A stretch of DNA of 64,000 nucleotides from Siderastrea siderea (GCA_964030785.1 OZ034969.1:30576001-30640000), one strand, 5' to 3'. Positions 9,515 to 18,831 are shown, numbered from the stretch's first letter. Program-made: numbers and translations. Notes: generated by a model not told the origin, from the sequence alone.

Positions 9515-9787
9515 TTAGGAAAAAGGGCTGTGGTAACTGACGGCTTGTTTCACTTTAGGTTTTTTCAAGACTTTCCCCAATTCTTTTTCCAAGACTTGTT
9601 CGGTTTTTCGTTTGAGTCCTCGTTTAAATCCTTCTTTCGCTCCTTTGGAAATGTTACTGGGTAATTTGAGTGGGTTACGAGTTTTTATAGCTCCTTTCAG
9701 ACCACCTTTTAACGTTTCTTTAATGACCCCAGCGCCTTCTTGATCTTCGATATCGGTTTTAAACCAAGTTAAACTACCTCCTCGCAT
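9515..9787 (-). CDS. Small lysine-rich viral protein, virion core candidate
   Basis: 90 residues: an N-terminal MRGGSLTWFKTD, a Gly/Lys-rich middle (GGLKGAIKTRNP...SKGAKEGFKRGLKRK) and a helical Lys/Glu end. Composition suits a DNA-binding or membrane-active minor virion protein. It shares direction and tight spacing with the capsid genes. No named family is recognisable. Confidence 0.6.
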   Translation of the reverse strand: MRGGSLTWFKTDIEDQEGAGVIKETLKGGLKGAIKTRNPLKLPSNISKGAKEGFKRGLKRKTEQVLEKELGKVLKKPKVKQAVSYHSPFS

Positions 9788-9877
9788 GATGGTATCGTTT
9801 GAGACCTTTTCCCTTTTGTGCCTTCCTTTTATTCTTTTTCTTCATCCACTGTTTAGTTTTATGTCCTACCGCAGCAC

Positions 9878-10577
9878 CTAAACGTTGACGTTGTTATTAT
9901 CCGTGGCACTGGTAAAATACAGCAGATCCGAAGCAGGAACAGTCACAAAATCCACCTCATTCTTGGCTGGGACTTTTCCGTTCGGAAAACTCATGATGAG
10001 ATTGGGTCCTAGTTGAAATCCGCTTTCGGTTTCCACAAACCACCCCATTTTGAGACACACGTTTGTTAAAAGCCGCAAACGGGCTATAATTTTGAACCGC
10101 TCCAGAGGTATATTGATGTCGTGCCACATGACTGTTGTCCAAGAACAAATCCTCTCCTTGCCATGTCCACGTTAAACAGGTATTCTTGTTGTTTTCTTTG
10201 TAATGAAACCCATAGCTTTGCCAATTTTCTTCTTGAAACCACTTATCCGTCCATTTTAAAATGGTTTTCATAAAACTGACCCCGTTCACCACCCATCCAT
10301 CGTCTTGTAAGATTTGCAGCTTTAAATTAAACGTTTTGTTTATACGTTGTCTACCCAGGATAATGTAACACGTTTCTCCAAAAATATCTTCCTCTAAATC
10401 AGCTAAAGCGGTCAAGTTGACGTTGGTTTCGGGGAGAGAAATGGAACTCAACCCTACCTTCCATCCCTCACCCAGCAGTCTCAAAGGGGTCGGTAATCGT
10501 ACCTTGAACGCATTGGAGGTATTGTCGGGAAATTCTTTTTGGCTACTATGACTAGGCAAGGTCACAAAGAACGACAT
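9878..10577 (-). pseudogene. Penton-like capsid gene, copy 2: N-terminal half, frameshifted and truncated
   Basis: The start MSFFVTLPSHSS and the following KEFPDNTSNAFKVRL...GWKVGLSSI match the N-terminus of penton/minor capsid proteins of Maverick and adintovirus elements. A one-base frame change near 10048-10056, at a short A run, shifts from the frame ending at 9957 to one ending at 9878 (KMGWFVE...). The resulting product would be about 233 residues. It ends where the neighbouring copy at 10599-11236 continues for another 110 or so residues, so the second jelly-roll half is missing. The paralogue shares the pattern LDNS...F.AFN....KMGW. Confidence 0.75.
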
Positions 10578-10598
10578 GTTGACAAATGATTAAAATCT

Positions 10599-11236
10599 TT
10601 ATTCGGCTGCCTTTTTAAAGTGTAGGGTCACAAGGGTATGATCGTCTTTAAACTTGACTAGTTCTTCTCCATATTCCGTGTTTTCCGTAATGTTGGCTTC
10701 GATGATATCAATCACTTCGCGGCGTACGGGTAAATAGTGAATGTGTTTTGGTTCATAGTAGACTTTGCCTTGACCTTGACGAGGATAATGCACTTCTTTC
10801 AACAAATCCGTAAAACGGGCACCTACCATAGAACTTCCTGCTACATCGGAATACACATGAAGCGAACGTATGGGTTGTTTCACAGCCCGATCAAACGCTA
10901 AGTTGAGGTTGGTAAATTTCCAGCTCACCCGTCCACTGAGATAAAACCATGTTACTCCAAAGTTATCCATTTCATGTCGCATGTAAAGATTGTTTCCATT
11001 TTTATCTCGAAAATCATAGCGACCTCTGGTTTGTACTTTATGGTCATGATACACAATTTGGAGGTTGTCACCAGCTTCCCAGTCATTCTTCCAATCGGTG
11101 CGAATCCATCCCATCTTGATGCCCAACACGGAATTAAACGCAAAATGGGGTTGTAAGTCGGCGACACCCGAAAATGGTACTCGTACTAATTTGGAGTTGT
11201 CCAAGAGTAAATCGTTGCCATCCCAAGTAAACTTAA
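10599..11236 (-). pseudogene. Penton-like capsid gene, copy 1: C-terminal part only, cut by LINE insertion
   Basis: An open frame enters from the LINE junction at about 11236 (FTWDGNDLLLDNSK) and runs to a stop at 10599. The part RSLHVYSDVAGSSMVGARFTD...LLKEV is the hallmark C-terminal strand set of Maverick/adintovirus pentons (vertex capsomer). No N-terminal half is present, because the LINE 5' end abuts it directly. The first in-frame ATG is at 11204. It is arranged head-to-tail with copy 2, only 22 bp apart, indicating a tandem duplication followed by loss of complementary halves. Confidence 0.78.
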
Positions 11237-11242
11237 AGTAGG

Positions 11243-11500
11243 ATGGCGGAGGACTTACGGCAAAATGTTCGCGAGATCAGGAGAGACGTCCTCGTGCCGG
11301 CCCTTAAAAATGCCAGAAAATGCGAGGGAACCAAGGCAACAATAATCGGCGATCGCTTACTAGTGAACGGTAAGCGATATTCTTTCGACAAGATTCCAAG
11401 GAAATGGCGAAATGTCTCTCAGGCTCCCGATGATGAAATGCACAACGCAACTCGTGATGAAGAACCTGAGCAAGCTCAAACAAGCCAAGTAAATGACTAA
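11243..11500 (+). CDS. LINE ORF1 protein, C-terminal fragment
   Basis: Open frame of 85 residues with REIRRDVLVPALKNARK followed by ATIIGDRLLVNGKRYSFDKIP. This is the C-terminal domain pattern of L1/Tx1-type ORF1 proteins: Arg..L.P.....A...G..A....D.L.V.GK.... It binds RNA in the retrotransposon RNP. The N-terminal coiled coil and RRM regions are missing because the element is 5'-truncated. A hydrophilic tail (QAPDDEMHN...QTSQVND) ends it. Confidence 0.7.
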   Translation: MAEDLRQNVREIRRDVLVPALKNARKCEGTKATIIGDRLLVNGKRYSFDKIPRKWRNVSQAPDDEMHNATRDEEPEQAQTSQVND

Positions 11501-11938
11501 TAGGTAGAGCAAAATAGTTTTAATTCATCTAATTTTGTTTTCTTGTGGAATATTACAAGCTTAGATAAAATTTCAAGTTTTAATTGAAGCCACTAACTCA
11601 AAATTGTGATCTCTGACAACAGCACTTGATAAAGTTGATGCATATGCTAGCCAGTCAAAAACGCCAAACCTCGTTATCGCGGTGCGTTTTAAGGCCAATA
11701 TTTGAGCCTCTTTTAGGTTATCTGTGTGTATTTTTGTTACATGTTTTTGGTAATTTTCCGTATGTTGTTTGTTTTGGTTTGCCCAAAATGCTATCAAGCT
11801 CAATATTATTCTTAGTATGTTTACATTACACTACAAATTATGCTAGTTTTGTATATCGCACGTCTAATGAAGCTTTCAAAGTCTCAGCCAATCGCATTCT
11901 CCTGAGCGTTACATTTTTGTTTTTCACGTACATAAATA

Positions 11939-14900
11939 ATGAATCTGCACGAGAATATAAATGTTAAGTGCGAATCGTTAAATGTGAGAGGTCTTAATAA
12001 GTCGATAAAACGACGCTCCATCTTCCGATGGGTGCACAACCAAAATAACCATTTCACATTCCTGCAGGAAACGTATAGTTCCAAAGAATGTGCCAACATA
12101 TGGGAAGCTGAATGGGGCGGGAGAATTTTCTTTAGCCATGGCTCAACTCACAGCAAAGGTGTCATGACACTTATAAACCCGAAATTAGACTTCAAATTAG
12201 AAAAAATGATTTCCGACAAAAACGGTAGATACATCATTTTAGACGTAATCGTTGACGAAACCCATTTAATACTTGTGAATATTTACGCCCCAAACGATCT
12301 TAATCAACAACTCGTTTTTTTTAAAGACCTGCATGATCGTCTACAGGAATTTGCACAGGAGAACATTATAATAGCCGGGGATTTTAATTGCGCTTTGGCT
12401 GACAAAGACAAGAAAGGTGGAAACCCAGTGTCAAAGAAAACTCCGGTAATTAAGGAAATTGAACGAATCATGCATGTCTACAACTTAACTGATATCTGGC
12501 GCAACTTAAACCCAAATACGGAATGTTTTACTTGGAGAAACAAAGCGCTTAAAATCCAATGCCGACTTGACTACTTTCTCATTTCTAACGATCTCAACAG
12601 CCTAGTAGCATCCTGTACAATCTTGAATTCTCCAGAAACCGATCACTCTGCAATCACACTACATCTCAAATCAGAGGATCTAAAGCAAGATAGAGGCCCG
12701 GGCTTCTGGAAATTTAATAACTCATTACTACAAGACTCCGAGTACGTTACCATTCTTCAAGAAAATATAAAGGATTATAAAGAAAAATACTCTGCTATTG
12801 AAGATTTAGGGCTAAAATGGGACCTAATTAAAATGGAAATCCGGGGTTTTACAATTAAATATTCCAAGATGAAAGCAAAGAAACGCGAAAATGAAGAAAT
12901 GGCGCTAAAAAAGAAAGCAGAAAAGCTGTTGTTAGAATCCGGAAAGAATCCGAAGGACAAACGAATACTAAATGAGCTTTACGCGACTAATTTACGTCTA
13001 CAGAACATAATGCATCATAAGACAAAAGGCGCTATTCTCAGAAGTAAAGCACGATGGCATGAACATGGTGAACGTAAAACCAGATATTTCTTTAACCTTG
13101 AAAAGCGAAACCACTGTAGAAAAACGGTGACAAAATTGAAACTTGGTGAAAATAAGTACACAAAAAATCAGTTTGAGATTTTACAAGAAGAGAAACGTTT
13201 TTACGAATCACTTTACAAATCCCAAAACATAGACAACAGCATCTTCCTCGCTTCCAAGTTTTTCAATCCCGAGAACGTATCACCATTATCGCAAGAAGAA
13301 AAAGAGTCGTGTGAAGGCCTCCTCTCAGAAAACGAGTGTTTCAACGCTATTAAAGATTTTAAGAATAATAAATCTCCTGGCACTGATGGATTTACAGCGG
13401 AGTTTTATAAATTCTTTTGGCCAGAACTAAAAACCGAAATGACTTCTAGTTTCAATTACGCTTTCCAGAATGGATCACTGTCAATAAGTCAGCGACGCGG
13501 AATTATCTCTCTCATTCCTAAAAAAAATAAAGATAAAACGCTCCTAGAAAATCTTAGACCAATTTCACTCCTCAACGTGGATTATAAAATTTTGACTAAA
13601 GCAATTGCGAAGAGACTAGAAAAAGTACTACCTAGCATTATCAACCCTGACCAAACCGGATACGTCAAGGGTCATTACATCGGTGAAAATATAAGGCTAA
13701 TTCAAGACCTCATGTTTTACACAAAAATGTTGGATAAACCAGGCGTCGCAATATTTTTGGACTTCCAAAAAGCTTTCGATACAATTGAATGGAATTACAT
13801 CAACGCTGCTCTAAAACTTTTCAATTTTGGACCGGCCCTATTAAATTGGTTCACCGTATTATATAATCAAGTGTCCAGCTGTGTCCTAAACAATGGTCAT
13901 GCATCTGAATTCTTCCTCCTGCAACGAGGAGTAAGACCAGGTTGTCCGTTATCTGGTCTTTTATTCGTAATCGGAATTGAATTATTTGCCAGAGCGTTAA
14001 AAAATGACCACACAATCAACGGCATCGAAGTAGAACAAAAGGAAATTAAAGTTACGCAATACGCTGATGATACCACAGTCTTCGTGCGTGACCGTGAGTC
14101 GGTAACGCAGCTTCTAAAACTCTTAGAAGAATTCAAAATGAATTGTGGACTGGAAATTAATACCACCAAAACAGAGGCGTTGTGGCTAGGTTCCTGGCGA
14201 AACAACAAGGAAACTCCTTATAATTTCAAATGGCCGAGGGAGCCTGTGCACGCCCTTGGTGTGCACTTCTCTTACGACGAACAACAGGCGAATAAGTTAA
14301 ACTTCGAAGAAAAGGCTCGCAATTTAGAAACAATACTTAATGCCTGGAGAAGAAGAAACCTTACTTTGATCGGTAGAATAAAAATCGTGAAAACCCTGGG
14401 AGTAGCTAAACTCATATATGGTACATCCGTTTTATCCATTCCAGAGCATTTTGCAGAGAGAGTCAACAAGCTTATCTTTAACTTCATATGGGAAGGTAAA
14501 ACCGCAAAAATTAAAAAGAAGACGATCATTGCCGAAAAGAAGCATGGTGGATTAAAGATGTTAGACTTCGAAATAATGGAGAAAGCTCTGAAAATCGCTT
14601 GGATTAAAAGAATACATGAACAAAGCGACGCTTCCTGGAAAACAATTCCCGAACAAGCAACAAGTCATTATGGTGGTCTTTCGTTTTTAACAAAGTGCCG
14701 TTACGACACTAAGCTACTCGACCTACGAAAACTCCCTGCTTTCTATCATTCCGTACTAAAGTATTGGCAAGAATATAAACATTTAACCTCCTGTGAGGAA
14801 AAGAACCCGGAAAATGAGATCATTTGGAACAACTCTAGTATCCTGGTTGACCAAAAGCCGATTTTTTATAGCGCCTGGTTTAAAAAGGAAATTATACATG

Positions 14901-15688
14901 TCAAGGACCTGTTAAATGAAAATCGAGATTTCCTCTCTCTAGCTGACTTTAAACAAAAATTCAAGGTCAACAACCCATTCACTATGTATTACGGTCTCAT
15001 CAGAGCTATCCCGATCAGTTGGAAAATGTCAATTCGAAATTCATCTCGCAGTACCCAGAGCTCCCCTTCTGAAACCACACTATCAACAACAGTCATCTCC
15101 ACTCGAGGGACGTATAATGCTATCCTTGCTAGACGTTCCGCGACACCAACAAATGAAACTAAAATTTTGTAATACGGGTTTAATACAGAAAATATTCACA
15201 ACATTTATTTACTCCCTTTCCGGGTTACCACAGAGGCAAAGCTAACTGCTTTCCAGTTCAAAATAATACATAATATTCTGCCTACTCGTGTCAGCCTACT
15301 CCGTGCTGGCCTAGTAGACGACGACATTTGCCCTATTTGCAATTCCGAGAGGCAATCACTTGTTCATATGTTCTATAGTTGCAGGGAATCGTCAATCTTT
15401 TGGGAACAGTTTACTCAATGGTGGAGCGAAAAATTTCTCGAAAAAATAACTTTATCAGAAGGTACGATTTTATTTGGGTGGCACCAAAACACCAGCAACG
15501 AGCGAGAGCTCAATTACATTCTTCTTATTGCAAAATACCATATTTTTGCAACTTGTATCTGCGAGGACAAGCTGAGCTTTGATCGCTTTCTTTTAAGACT
15601 GAAATCGAAATTAGAAGTTTTACGTAAAGTAGCCATAGCAAACAAAACGCTTCATAAATACAATGCTACTTGGGCACCTATACTGTAG
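11939..15688 (+). pseudogene. LINE ORF2: APE endonuclease plus reverse transcriptase, one in-frame stop
   Basis: The N-terminal AP-endonuclease domain shows LNVRGLN, the catalytic Glu in LQETY, GDFN, RLDYFLIS and DHSA. The reverse transcriptase follows: LRPISLLNVDYKILTK, FLDFQKAFD, QRGVRPGCPLS and the catalytic QYADDT (about 14062-14079). A TAA at 15170-15172 ends the main frame after 1077 residues. The same frame then stays open to 15688, encoding the usual C-terminal region with a zinc-knuckle-like CPIC...HMFYSC. A single nonsense change therefore removes about 171 residues. Otherwise the protein is near full length (about 1250), indicating recent insertion. Confidence 0.92.
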
Positions 15689-15940
15689 GTTTTTTTTTTT
15701 TTTTTTTTTTCCTTCTTCTGTTTTACTTACATTTTTTATTGCTTGTTAATGTCAATCCTTAATTTATTTATTTATTTAACTGTGTTGTAGTTTATCTGTA
15801 GTGTATTTATATATACACACAGTATATATTTTGTATGTAGTGTAGGTATTGTTAGTGTTATTTGTTTGTTTTTTTTTTTTTTTTTTTACTGTTTGTAACG
15901 TAAGTTTCTGCAAATAAAAATTAAAAAAAAAAAAAAAAAT

Positions 15941-16078
15941 GAATTCAAGACTGTGGTGAACCGCTTTGTACCATGTGCGCCACCCACACTGGATCAGAAG
16001 TCTAACATCAGCTTACCTGTCTCTTTTGGAACTCCCACCAGTTACGAGTTGGAACAATTACTCGCCCGACGATGCTGA
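15941..16078 (+). pseudogene. C-terminal fragment of an unidentified viral gene, beheaded by the LINE
   Basis: Directly after the LINE A-run an open frame begins (EFKTVVNRFVPCAPP... SYELEQLLARRC) and ends in TGA at 16076-16078. The stop overlaps the next start as ATGCTGA, the same overlap style as the rest of the viral block, so it is very likely the 3' end of a real gene. I do not recognise the family. The body was lost at or by the LINE insertion. Confidence 0.55.
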
Positions 16079-16260
16079 ATCGATTGGATAGCATTTTAGC
16101 AGACTACGACAAGGAACGCGAAAACGCTACTACATTGCAACAATTACAAAAAGCCGCTAACACGGTCGTCGAAAGGATACAAGCTTTACCAGGACAAAAG
16201 ACACAAATAGAACAGGTGGTTTTAGCTTTATTCCGGGGTTTGTCTTCACCCGCTCAGTAG
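16072..16260 (+). CDS. Small helical viral protein resembling the PLA2-protein tail
   Basis: A 62-residue helical protein. Its second half (VVERIQALPGQKTQIEQVV) resembles the C-terminus of the PLA2 capsid protein at 4217-4600 (MIKAIEALPGKKTKTEKIV), and an ADYDK segment at residues 10-14 parallels IDYDK there. It lacks the calcium loop and catalytic His, so it cannot be a lipase. It may be a degenerate or repurposed duplicate that keeps a protein-interaction helix. It starts inside the preceding stop and is followed 12 bp later by the SLOG-like gene. Confidence 0.55.
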   Translation: MLNRLDSILADYDKERENATTLQQLQKAANTVVERIQALPGQKTQIEQVVLALFRGLSSPAQ

Positions 16261-16272
16261 CCAATGTGAGAC

Positions 16273-16863
16273 ATGGAATTCAGTAAAAACAAGATGTTAG
16301 AAGACTATCAACGCGCTTTAGCAAGAAACTATGTGGTTTATGGGGATGGTATCACGGATGTCAGCTATGTTGTAGAAACCATCACTCAAGAATATGGAAT
16401 TCAATTTCAAGTACCTACACCTACCAGAGATCGTGAAAAAGTCGTTACAGCCATTATACAAGCCAATGAAACTTTACAGAGAGAACCGCTACAAGAGGGT
16501 CTGATCTCTTTATTACAACGAAAATATACGGTACTTTTACAAGCGGATACCATCTTTGCTTTTGGACATATCACACGAGATTGTAAAACGTTACGCGGAG
16601 GAACAGGTTGGTGTGTGCAAATGGCTATGGATATGGGAAAGACCATTTATGCCTACGATATTGACGCGAGCACTTGGTTTCAAGTTAGAAACAAACGGTT
16701 TTATTTAAAACCAGACGCTCCTACACTCGCTTTAAGAAGTGTGGTCTTAGGTTCTAAACAAATCGATTGTATTACAAATAAAGAAATACAACATTTATTT
16801 CATAGAACTTTTTGTACACATTTACAAGACTTGACACGTCGTTTAGACGAATTTGACTTGTAG
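16273..16863 (+). CDS. SLOG-like Rossmann-fold protein
   Basis: A 196-residue intact ORF. The core ADTIFAFG (residues 91-98) plus RGGTGWCVQMAMDMGKTIYAYD (about 108-129) has the layout of SLOG/LOG/TIR-like Rossmann proteins: a strand with a small-residue FG turn, then a GGTG nucleotide loop, then a helix and a hydrophobic strand. These families bind or cleave nucleotide-derived ligands, and in bacteria SLOG domains act as sensors in conflict systems. The substrate is unknown. It is downstream of the PLA2-tail-like gene in a short operon-like array. Homology is recognised by motif only. Confidence 0.65.
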   Translation: MEFSKNKMLEDYQRALARNYVVYGDGITDVSYVVETITQEYGIQFQVPTPTRDREKVVTAIIQANETLQREPLQEGLISLLQRKYTVLLQADTIFAFGHITRDCKTLRGGTGWCVQMAMDMGKTIYAYDIDASTWFQVRNKRFYLKPDAPTLALRSVVLGSKQIDCITNKEIQHLFHRTFCTHLQDLTRRLDEFDL

Positions 16864-16925
16864 GTCATTGCTTTTATTTAATGTGGTGGTTCCTAAAAGA
16901 ACCGTTTGTTGAGAATAAAAAATGT

Positions 16926-17625
16926 TTAAAACCTCAACTGTTCTGCTTCGGGTCTCTGTTCTGGTTCTTGATGCCATAAAGTTTGAAATTCGGGGTCAGG
17001 GCTGGGGCGACGCTGAAAGGCGACAACTTGATAAATCAACATATCTCCGTGCTGACCGCTGTAGGGAACCCGTCTGTATTTTAAAGACCAAATAGTTACG
17101 GCTAGCGAATAAACATCCGCTTTCGTTGTGGGAAGCTGTCCTTTAAACAGTTCAGGCGCTCGATAGGCGTGTGTGCCTTGACAGGTGGATAGGGTCGGCT
17201 CCGAACGTAGTTGTGAACAACCAAAGTCGATCACTTTGCAGTGATGATGCGTGTCCACTAATACGTTGGCTGGTTTGATGTCAAGGTGCAGCACGTTGTT
17301 CCGGTGAAGATAGGCTGTGGCTTCGACGAGCTGTTTTGCGTACTTTTGCCAGGGATAGGTGAGGTCTTGATCGATGAGCGCTTGTAGATTTTTCGCCTCC
17401 GGTATAAACTCCATGATGATAAGTTCGGGTTCAGCCGCAATCAATTGGATCACACGCGGATGATTCAATCCAAGTAGCCTGGATTCTGCTTTGAAGGCTT
17501 CTTGGGTTGCTGCGGGGTTTTTTCGTGGTGCTTTTCATCTTCTTGAATGCTAATCGTTTTCCACGATACACACCTTCGTAGACCTCGGCAAAACCACCGC
17601 TACCTAGACGTTTTCTAATCTCCAT
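16926..17625 (-). pseudogene. Viral Ser/Thr-type protein kinase, one frameshift in an A6/T6 run
   Basis: A compact protein kinase of about 230 residues. The N-terminal frame (start 17625) has the glycine loop LGSGGFAEVYEG and the VAIK-type lysine in LAFKKM. The downstream frame (to 16926) has HLDIKPANVLV (HRD variant with catalytic Asp), VIDFGC (DFG), and THAYRAPELF (activation segment and APE), then the C-lobe. The frames switch at a T6 run on the plus strand (17518-17523), so one base has been gained or lost. All catalytic residues are kept. It may phosphorylate host or virion proteins. It diverges from the plus-strand genes on either side. Confidence 0.85.
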
Positions 17626-17847
17626 CTCTCACAATTTTTAACGTCCGAATGGGTTTGTGAAACCGCGTGTTCAGATTTTATACCGTCTTTGAGAGACCGC
17701 TCGGATCGAAAAACGCATACTAATTTTGCGGTAGCGTTTGTCAGATTTTTTCTTTGAAAAAAATTATGATGTTTTCTGAGAGGTGCGGTTATTGGTTATA
17801 AAGAACCTTAAAATTGATCATTATCAACTCATTCCTGAGAAGCAAAC

Positions 17848-18066
17848 ATGTCTCGTCTTGTCCAACCAAGAAGCTACTGGGATCTTTTACCACTAGAGAC
17901 CCAACTTTACATCATGCGGTTAGCCATTCGCGCCCATCACCGAGACCAACTGCAACACGTCCATGAGGTACTTGAACGCTTTTGGGATATTTGTAATTGC
18001 GGCCCGTTTCACATGTTGCGTGAAATCCATTTCTATAAAAAAATGGAAAGTTTGTTGTGGCATTAG
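17848..18066 (+). CDS. Small F-box-like ORF followed by a histone-type 3' stem-loop
   Basis: 72 residues. The N-terminal segment YWDLLPLETQLYIMRLAIR resembles an F-box-like helix start (LP.E....I). The C-terminal part VLERFWDICNCGPFHMLREI is shared with the ORF at 18238-18462 (VLEKLWNICRCGPYHVLKE). No intact family match is known to me. The stop is 134 bp upstream of a histone-mRNA-type stem-loop at 18203-18218. A candidate role as an SCF adaptor mimic is speculative. Confidence 0.5.
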   Translation: MSRLVQPRSYWDLLPLETQLYIMRLAIRAHHRDQLQHVHEVLERFWDICNCGPFHMLREIHFYKKMESLLWH

Positions 18067-18202
18067 ACAGTTTCTAAGATCGCGCCACAGTGTCATCTTT
18101 AAACATTAAATCTGTTGCCGAAAACCTGACCCGATCTATCAACGATTTGCTGAGGAGCAACGACTGGTCGAAGAGGAGCAGTGAAGTTCTTAACAAGCCA
18201 AC

Positions 18203-18218
18203 GGCTCTTTTAGGAGCC
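18203..18218 (+). terminator. Histone-mRNA-type 3' stem-loop, copy 1
   Basis: GGCTCTTTTAGGAGCC forms a six-pair stem (last pair T-G) with loop TTTA, preceded by CCAAC and followed by ACCA. This matches the metazoan histone 3' stem-loop (stem of six, UUU[A/C] loop, ACCA cleavage region). It is followed by AATAAA signals. Histone stem-loops recruit SLBP and give cell-cycle-coupled, non-polyadenylated mRNA ends. No histone gene is nearby. Confidence 0.7.
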
Positions 18219-18237
18219 ACCAATTTAATAAAAGCTT

Positions 18238-18462
18238 TTGACCAATAAAGCGTTTTTTATTTTGCAGGTCTTAGAAAAGCTGTGGAACATTTGCCGTTGC
18301 GGACCCTACCATGTATTGAAGGAGTATCTCTTTATCAAAAAGAGAAAATGGAAGATTACAATCGGTATGAGAAAGCTTTTAGAACTTCAGGGCTATCGCA
18401 GTAAAGAAAAGAATTGGAAGAAAACATTGTGTTGCCGCAAAAACTCAGAAGACGAAGATTGA
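18238..18462 (+). pseudogene. Partial duplicate of the F-box-like ORF
   Basis: Residues 11-32 (VLEKLWNICRCGPYHVLKEYLF) are paralogous to the C-terminal half of the ORF at 17848-18066. The region upstream is instead a copy of the 3' tail of that unit, and an AG acceptor-like sequence (TTTTATTTTGCAG) directly precedes the shared part. After KKRKW the alternative frame reads MEDYNRYEKAF, which looks more protein-like, suggesting an indel. It is followed by the second stem-loop. Likely a tandem duplication that lost its first half, or a downstream exon. Confidence 0.45.
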
Positions 18463-18479
18463 TACCTCGACAAACCAAC

Positions 18480-18495
18480 GGCTCTTTTAGGAGCC
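18480..18495 (+). terminator. Histone-mRNA-type 3' stem-loop, copy 2
   Basis: Identical stem-loop GGCTCTTTTAGGAGCC with the same flanks (CCAAC before, ACCA after) and the same downstream AATAAAAGCTTTTGACC and CAATAAA. The 55-bp unit around it is nearly identical to 18195-18250, so both ORFs were duplicated with their 3' ends. Confidence 0.7.
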
Positions 18496-18562
18496 ACCAC
18501 TTTTAATAAAAGCTTTTGACCAATAAAATATTAACAAAACGTACGAAAACAAAAATAGAGTT

Positions 18563-18634
18563 TAGCCCAAAGAGGAGTCGAACCTCTAATCTTCTGATCT
18601 GGAGTCAGACGCGTTACCATTACGCCACCGGGCT
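18563..18634 (-). tRNA. tRNA-Trp (anticodon CCA)
   Basis: Cloverleaf on the minus strand: acceptor AGCCCGG pairs with TTGGGCT, A box TGGCGTAATGG, anticodon arm TCTGA-CTCCAGA-TCAGA with anticodon CCA, and B box GGTTCGACTCC. A pol III stop (TTTTT on the minus strand, 18552-18556) follows 7 bp downstream. The anticodon arm matches metazoan tRNA-Trp but the acceptor stem is unlike the usual one as I remember it. Confidence 0.8.
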
Positions 18635-18759
18635 CTACCACAAGGAAGCCCACGAATTTTAAAGTAATATATAATACAACCTGTTTCTAGGTTAAAAGTA
18701 CCACGTAACTAGAGTTTATTTCGACTAACTAAAATATAGCTAGGAGCCCTGGTACCAAA

Positions 18760-18831
18760 ACTTCAATCGTCTAATGGATAAGACAGTGCGTTGTGGCCGC
18801 AAAAATCCAGGTTCGACTCCTGGTTGAGGTA
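18760..18831 (+). tRNA. tRNA-His (anticodon GTG)
   Basis: Acceptor ACTTCAA pairs with TTGAGGT, the A box region is TCGTCTAATGG, the anticodon arm TGCG-TTGTGGC-CGCA gives anticodon GTG, and the B box is GGTTCGACTCC. A TTTTT terminator begins 5 bp after the gene. The acceptor stem is again unusual compared with typical metazoan tRNA-His, which may point to a viral or decayed copy. Confidence 0.78.

Larger units (their letters stand above)
11237..15938 (+). mobile_element. Tx1/L1-like non-LTR retrotransposon (LINE), 5'-truncated, inserted in the viral penton block
   Basis: The element begins abruptly within ORF1 at about 11237. It contains the end of ORF1, a 438-bp inter-ORF region (11501-11938), a long ORF2 and a 3' UTR with T-runs (about 15689-15710 and 15869-15888), and ends in an A-run at about 15923-15939. 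I saw no clear target-site duplication: the left flank is minus-strand penton coding and the right flank is plus-strand coding of a different gene. The insertion was therefore accompanied by a deletion or rearrangement, or followed by one. Confidence 0.9.

Noticed and set aside
9774..9845. 23-aa Lys-rich mini-ORF on the minus strand
   Set aside because: Basic and near viral genes, but too short and without a shared motif; could be the remnant of penton copy 2's neighbourhood.
17515..17526. Programmed ribosomal frameshift at the A6 run of the kinase
   Set aside because: The A-AAA-AAC-like heptamer invites a -1 shift, but the downstream frame needs +1 (or -2), so a simple indel is more likely.
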